DNA from: Saprospiraceae bacterium
GTDB lineage: Bacteria > Bacteroidota > Bacteroidia > Chitinophagales > Saprospiraceae
Assembly: GCA_041392805.1 (NCBI GenBank)
Contig: JAWKLJ010000002.1
Span: 697,001-761,000, forward strand
Length of the DNA stretch: 64,000 bases
Direction of reading: 5' to 3'
Shown here piece by piece: positions 59,894 to 64,000 of the stretch (the stretch's first letter is position 1; each line of letters opens with the position of its first letter). Under the pieces are notes generated by a model. That model was not told the origin of the DNA. It searched no databases and saw nothing but the letters and a program-made list of their open reading frames with translations. The position numbers and the translations under genes are program-made.

Positions 59894-61171
59894 TTATGCA
59901 CTAAGACCAATCTTTGTTCCATCTGGAATGATAGCTCCTTTTTTGACTACCACGATACCATCACGGATACAATGTGTTTCCTCTTCAGCATCCTGCAAGG
60001 CTACACTACCATGGATATTAACGTGATTGCCCATCCGAACATCTTTATCAATAATGGCATTGCGGATATGGCAATTTTTACCAATCCCCAGATTGGGCCG
60101 GTCCACATTGGCGTTGATTTCGTCAAGGGTTTCATACCTGTCATTACCCATGATGATGGCATTGGAGATTTCGGTGCCTTCACCAATTCGGGAACGAATA
60201 CCGACGATACACCTTTCGATTTTTTTAGCATGGATGATACAACCTTCTGCAATGACTGTTTGGTTGAACCAGGTGCCAAAAATCTTAGAAGGGCCTAGCA
60301 ATCGTGGGCGGGTATAAATTTGTTTATGGCTATTAAAAAGGTCAAATTTAGGAATATCGTCTGTCAAAGCAATATTGGCTTCGAAGAAGGAACGGATGGT
60401 TCCAATATCTGTCCAATAGCCATCAAAGGAATAGCTGGCTACTTTGTAGCCTTGTTCAATAGCATGGGGAATGATTTCTTTCCCAAAGTCAGTTGCTTCC
60501 GGATTGTCATCAAAAAGTTTTTTCAGGAATTGGCGTTTAAAAATGTAGATTCCCATTGACGCCAAATAATTTTTGCCTTCCCGGGAGTATTCCTCGGGGA
60601 CAGCTGACTGCCACTCGCTGAGGGTATCAAAAGCGGGTTTTTCCACAAAGTTATCGATGAATCCTTTCTCATTCACCTTCATGATACCAAAGCCTGGCGC
60701 ATCTCGATCAACAACGGGGATCGTAGCAATGGTTAGGTCTGCCTTCTGTTTGATGTGGTATTTTGCCAGCTCCTCGAAATTCATTTGATACAATTGATCA
60801 CCAGAGAGGATCAAGACATAATCATGGTCATGATTATTGAGGTGATGCATAGATTGCCTTACTGCATCAGCTGTCCCCTGGAACCATTTGTCGCTACTAG
60901 GCGTTTGCTCTGCTGCCAAAATATCGACAAATCCGTGGCTAAACATATCAAAATTGAAGGTATTCTTGATATGTTTATTGAGCGATGCAGAGTTGTATTG
61001 GGTCAATACAAACATCCGTTTAACGCCGGAGTTTAGGCAATTGGAAATAGGGATATCGATTAGACGATATTTTCCTCCAATGGGAACGGCAGGCTTAGAT
61101 CTTTGGCTTGTTAGTGGAAATAACCGGGAACCTGCGCCCCCACCCAAAATAAGAGAAACCATTTTGATCAT
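59894..61171 (-). CDS. glgC: Glucose-1-phosphate adenylyltransferase
   Basis: A 425-residue enzyme that makes ADP-glucose, the glycogen precursor. N-terminal nucleotidyltransferase motif LILGGGAGSRLFPLTSQRSKPAVPIGGKYRLIDIPISNCLNSG (residues about 7-49), GTADAVRQ (about 99-106), LILSGDQLYQMNFEEL (about 118-133), FVEKPAF and YWTDIGTIRSFFEAN (about 252-266), then the left-handed beta-helix C-terminus (GCIIHAKKIERCIVGIRSRIGEGTEI onward). Met4 at 61162 is an alternative start. 18 bp downstream of glgA in the same direction, so the two form an operon with glgA first. Confidence 0.96.
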   Translation of the reverse strand: MIKMVSLILGGGAGSRLFPLTSQRSKPAVPIGGKYRLIDIPISNCLNSGVKRMFVLTQYNSASLNKHIKNTFNFDMFSHGFVDILAAEQTPSSDKWFQGTADAVRQSMHHLNNHDHDYVLILSGDQLYQMNFEELAKYHIKQKADLTIATIPVVDRDAPGFGIMKVNEKGFIDNFVEKPAFDTLSEWQSAVPEEYSREGKNYLASMGIYIFKRQFLKKLFDDNPEATDFGKEIIPHAIEQGYKVASYSFDGYWTDIGTIRSFFEANIALTDDIPKFDLFNSHKQIYTRPRLLGPSKIFGTWFNQTVIAEGCIIHAKKIERCIVGIRSRIGEGTEISNAIIMGNDRYETLDEINANVDRPNLGIGKNCHIRNAIIDKDVRMGNHVNIHGSVALQDAEEETHCIRDGIVVVKKGAIIPDGTKIGLSA

Positions 61172-61189
61172 AATTCTAAATTTTTTTTT

Positions 61190-62644
61190 TTAGCTCACAG
61201 CGTGGGCGATAGCTATCATTTGTTGGTATATATTATTATAAGCAGTGGCTGATTGTTCCCAGGAAAAATCTACTTTACTGATGCGAACCCGTACAGCCTG
61301 GAAATCTTCTTTTTGGCGAAAAAACTCATTTGATCGATAAATAGCTAAAAAGGCATCTTCTAAGGTAAAATGATCAAATCTGATTCCGCAGCCATGCCCC
61401 CCGGGTTCACCTATGTCTGGGACGGTATCTTTTAATCCCCCAACTGAACGTACGATTGGTAGGGTACCATAACGCATGGCATACATTTGATTGAGGCCAC
61501 AGGGCTCCACCCTAGAAGGCATAAAGAGGTAATCCGATCCCGCATACAGTTGGTGGGCTAATTGCTCATTGTATTCCAAGGCGGCATCGAAACGACCAGG
61601 GAATTCGTAGGTTAATTGCCGGAAGATGTCATGGAGGTACGGTTCGCCAGTACCAAGTATAACAAAGGAGACACCTATGCCACTGTGTAAGATTCGGCGA
61701 ACGAGGTCAGGGATTAAATCGGCTCCTTTTTCTCGAACCAAGCGACCAATAAAAGTGATAATAGGGGTATTAAGGTCTACTTTAAAATGTTGGCCTAATA
61801 CCTGCTTGTTGTAGCTTTTGAAGGCCTCCATATCATTGCCTAGTTGGGTGGCAATATAGGGATCGGTTCGAGGATCCCAGACTTGATTGTCTATTCCATT
61901 TAAAATCCCATAGGCTTTGTGTTGTTCATGAGTGATCAAGGATTCGAGGCCATTGGCGTTTACTTTAAGTTCCTCCAAATAAGAGGGAGAAACAGTGGTT
62001 ATCCGCCAGGCGCATTTGATAGCTACAGCTAACGGATTGATGCCATTGTTCCAGTCGAGCAGGACCCTCGCTCCAGCTTCAAAAAAGGGCAAGAGGTATA
62101 AACTATCCCAGCCAAAAGAACCATGGTATTCTCCATTGTGTATGGTGAACGCGGTTGGGATATGAGCCAAAGACTGGTATTCTGGGCAATATTTTACCAT
62201 GAAAGGAATTAAAGCCGTATGATGATCATGGCAGTGTAATACTTTGGGTTTCCCAGGGGAAGCTTGTACCCATTGCAGAACAGCTTGCTGGAAAGCGAGC
62301 GAACGGGAGAGTTCATCATAGTAGGGATGACCAGCTTCATCCGCATACACCCCTGGGCGATTAAATTTGCCAGGTATATTAGCTACAAATAAGGAAAAAC
62401 CAAGTTGGTCTGTTTTTTCTTTTTCTATAGTAAAAGGGATGTATTCCTGATGAATTCTAATGGCTCCTTTGAAAACGGGTATGAAGGTTTGTTGGTTAAT
62501 CCACTTGGTGCCATATTTAGGGATAACTACGCCTGCCTTGGTGCCAATTTTATTAAGGTATTTAGGAAGTGCGCCTACCACATCACCTAAGCCACCTGCT
62601 TTAGCAGCAGGATAACATTCTGCACTGATATGTAATATTTCCAT
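61190..62644 (-). CDS. glgA: Glycogen synthase (ADP-glucose type, GT5)
   Basis: A 484-residue glycosyltransferase that extends glycogen from ADP-glucose. The ADP-glucose-binding motif is KAGGLGDVVGALPKYL (residues about 15-30), followed by HCHDHHTALIPFMVKY (about 136-151), FIGRLVREKGADLI (about 292-305) and SRVEPCGLNQMYAMRYGTLPIVRSVGGLKDTV (about 376-407), all GT5 features. K-A-G-G-L replaces the more usual K-T-G-G-L, a common variant. First gene of glgA-glgC. Confidence 0.95.
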   Translation of the reverse strand: MEILHISAECYPAAKAGGLGDVVGALPKYLNKIGTKAGVVIPKYGTKWINQQTFIPVFKGAIRIHQEYIPFTIEKEKTDQLGFSLFVANIPGKFNRPGVYADEAGHPYYDELSRSLAFQQAVLQWVQASPGKPKVLHCHDHHTALIPFMVKYCPEYQSLAHIPTAFTIHNGEYHGSFGWDSLYLLPFFEAGARVLLDWNNGINPLAVAIKCAWRITTVSPSYLEELKVNANGLESLITHEQHKAYGILNGIDNQVWDPRTDPYIATQLGNDMEAFKSYNKQVLGQHFKVDLNTPIITFIGRLVREKGADLIPDLVRRILHSGIGVSFVILGTGEPYLHDIFRQLTYEFPGRFDAALEYNEQLAHQLYAGSDYLFMPSRVEPCGLNQMYAMRYGTLPIVRSVGGLKDTVPDIGEPGGHGCGIRFDHFTLEDAFLAIYRSNEFFRQKEDFQAVRVRISKVDFSWEQSATAYNNIYQQMIAIAHAVS

Positions 62645-62948
62645 ATAGCTTGGTTTTCTCTAACGGTTGACATTCTTGTTCGATATTACTGAAAATATCA
62701 TTTGATTTATTGGCAAGTTAGGCTAGCATATGAATTTTATAGCTAAAATGGGTATATAATGCAAGCTTGGCTACTTCCGATTAACAGTTGTAAGGAATTA
62801 CAACATAGCTATTGCATAAGCACTTTCAGGGTGCAAGGCAATAATATACTGTTATAAAGACCCTACAGAATAAAAAAAGTTCCTTGGGTCGAAATATATA
62901 AAATCTTATGCTAAGAATAAGAAAAGAGGAGATAAAATTCGGAATATT
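62645..62948. other. 304-bp spacer without recognisable gene
   Basis: AT-rich DNA between glgA and the glucosaminidase gene, both on the minus strand. No open frame, strong hairpin, inverted repeat or spaced TTTG/TAnnTTTG pair was recognised. Confidence 0.5.
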
Positions 62949-63722
62949 TTAATTTAGCTTAGAATCGAAACGATATAGTTGGTATTTTTCGATGGTACGA
63001 ACAATCTGGTCTGCCATATTTTTTTGGCGTGCGAAATTGATTTTTTCTAGCGCATTTGCCCAAGCTTTGTAATTTTCTTCTCCTAATTGCTGAAGGTTGG
63101 CATTTTGGCCAGTGGTTAGAAACAGGGAATGGTCTCTGAAGCTGGTCCAAGCATTTTCGTAATCCCTAAAGCAGGTTCCAGATAATTGAAGGGTTTCGCC
63201 AATCCAATCAGGTGTGCAAATCAGTCCAAAATGATTGTTAGCATCCTTTGCCAGCGAATGTTGCCCGGCCTGGCTTTGGAGCAAGGCATTGGCCAAGGTA
63301 ATGGAAGCGGGGATTTTGAATTTGAGTTGTTCGCTTTCTGCGACGTGTGCAAATCGCTTGATATATCCTTTTACGGTTTGTTCTTCTAAGGTTTTAAGCT
63401 GATTTTCGAGGGTGGCTTCGCTGGTACTTAGGCTGGCAAAGGGTGACAGGTCAAAGGATTCTTGAATAGGAGCTTGTTCGGGGTTACTTGGCGTATCCTC
63501 CATCTTATCTGTAAAAGTTTCTCTTCTGGCAGGTTTTTGGATGCTGCTAGGTCCTTCTTCTTGTACTGGAAATTCTTCTTTGAGTGGGGTATTGAGGTTA
63601 ATTTGGAAACTAAGGTCCTTTTTGAGTACCAAAAAAAGCAATAATATGCCTAAACTGATTTTGAACCAATTTTTTTTTGCGTATTGTATCAGTTGTTGTT
63701 TTTGGACTGGAAAGGTTTGCAT
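62949..63722 (-). CDS. Membrane-anchored glucosaminidase-domain protein
   Basis: A 257-residue protein. A basic N-terminus and single transmembrane helix (residues about 21-36, ISLGILLLFLVL) anchor it in the inner membrane. A charged linker (about 40-110, TLENQLKTLEEQTVKGYI) leads to a glucosaminidase domain of the FlgJ/LytG type (about 115-255, KFKIPASITLANALLQSQAGQHSLAKDANNHFGL, WTSFRDHSLFLT, WANALEKINFARQKNMADQIVRTIEKYQLY). The 'ASITLANALLQSQAG' position, where the family has its catalytic Glu (ALLES), shows Gln here, so activity is uncertain. It may cut or bind peptidoglycan. Preceded by a good promoter. Confidence 0.8.
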   Translation of the reverse strand: MQTFPVQKQQLIQYAKKNWFKISLGILLLFLVLKKDLSFQINLNTPLKEEFPVQEEGPSSIQKPARRETFTDKMEDTPSNPEQAPIQESFDLSPFASLSTSEATLENQLKTLEEQTVKGYIKRFAHVAESEQLKFKIPASITLANALLQSQAGQHSLAKDANNHFGLICTPDWIGETLQLSGTCFRDYENAWTSFRDHSLFLTTGQNANLQQLGEENYKAWANALEKINFARQKNMADQIVRTIEKYQLYRFDSKLN

Positions 63723-63756
63723 TGTTTCAAAATTGTTATTTTTGTTTCTTTACAAA

Positions 63757-63788
63757 CAAATTTAAAACAAAAAGTTTGTTTATCCAAA
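63757..63788 (-). promoter_or_regulatory. Promoter of glucosaminidase-domain gene
   Basis: Read on the minus strand: TTTG (63788-63785), a 20-nt spacer and TAAATTTG (63764-63757). The gene start lies 34 nt downstream. A close match to the Bacteroidota promoter. Confidence 0.68.
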
Positions 63789-63881
63789 TTCATTTTGCAC
63801 AAAAACAAATTTTTAGTTGAAACCAGCGTATTTTGCCTAGAGAAGTTTATCTTGTTTATTATCCATGCAGCCAATTTACGA

Positions 63882-64000
63882 ATGTTTATGCCAGAAGGAA
63901 AGTATATTTATTATGATTTTACGATTAGTCTGTGCCCGGAATGTTTACGGCGGGTAGAGGCAAAAATTGTATTTGAGAAGGAGCATGTTTATATGTTAAA
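63882..64000 (+). CDS. Radical SAM protein, N-terminal fragment, truncated by window edge
   Basis: The frame from ATG at 63882 (alternative ATG 63888) encodes 39 codons: MFMPEGKYIYYDFTISLCPECL, RRVEAKIVFEKEHVYML. The YYDFTxSLCPxCLRxVxAKIV pattern is that of radical SAM proteins in the tetraether/HMPTM-like group, where these Cys residues precede the CX3CX2C motif found further on. The rest of the gene lies outside the window. Divergent from the glucosaminidase gene. Confidence 0.72.
   Translation, partial: MFMPEGKYIYYDFTISLCPECLRRVEAKIVFEKEHVYML

Noticed and set aside
59855..60317. Plus-strand open frames over the 3' end of glgC
   Set aside because: Antisense shadow of glgC, whose frame has clear family motifs.

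Overview
The window looks like a chromosomal segment of a Bacteroidota bacterium, most likely of the Saprospiria (Lewinella/Haliscomenobacter-like). Signs seen in the sequence are several very large secreted proteins with SprB, ELWxxDGT or YCF48/BNR-type repeats that end in type IX secretion (T9SS) type A sorting domains; a TonB-dependent receptor and a SusD lipoprotein; a Bacteroidota-type sdhCAB operon; the tiny ribosomal protein THX; and promoters of the form TTTG-N19/20-TAnnTTTG with almost no Shine-Dalgarno sequences. The genus assignment is inference. No tRNA, rRNA, CRISPR array, transposase, integrase or phage gene was found.

Layout. 1-10 kb: the 3' part of a TPR protein, thx, and two SprB-repeat giants on either side of an oppositely oriented helical-repeat protein. 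10-19 kb: a YciI-like lipoprotein, a 1114-residue YCF48-type protein and a 1425-residue ELWxxDGT protein. 19-24 kb: an SH3-domain protein, then a tight co-directional run of dprA, alkaline phosphatase, nitrilase-family hydrolase and sulfotransferase, facing lipA. 24-30 kb: a probable outer-membrane protein, a polysaccharide-deacetylase-like protein, upp, a GH3-family protein and LolA. 30-36 kb: an ECF sigma factor overlapping a gene for a one-helix plus beta-barrel protein, then a TonB-dependent receptor and a lipoprotein. 36-43 kb: rnr with a small coupled upstream gene, and sdhCAB. 43-50 kb: a SusD protein without SusC, a sortilin/VPS10-like protein, a lysine-rich exported protein and a GNAT acetyltransferase. 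50-64 kb: a subtilisin-like T9SS protease, a helical basic protein, an amidohydrolase and an M19 dipeptidase, a tandem TonB_C/TPR protein, glgC-glgA, a glucosaminidase-domain protein, and the first codons of a radical SAM gene cut by the right edge.

How the genes work together. Central metabolism is represented by complex II (sdhCAB), lipoate synthesis (lipA), pyrimidine salvage (upp) and glycogen synthesis (glgC-glgA). The rest is mainly cell-envelope and secretion biology: T9SS cargo, lipoprotein trafficking, TonB-dependent uptake and scavenging hydrolases.

The least expected structure lies between genes. At least four kinds of imperfect palindromic or MITE-like elements were found: a family with GAGCATGTTTGGAGGTC ends, a pair of 100-165 bp palindromes sharing an internal layout, three copies of a CTGACAATTTTTG inverted repeat, and a 122 bp palindrome upstream of the protease. 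There are also GACTTTC/GACTTCC heptamer runs. Two of these extend neighbouring reading frames with spurious N-termini (dprA and the VPS10-like gene).
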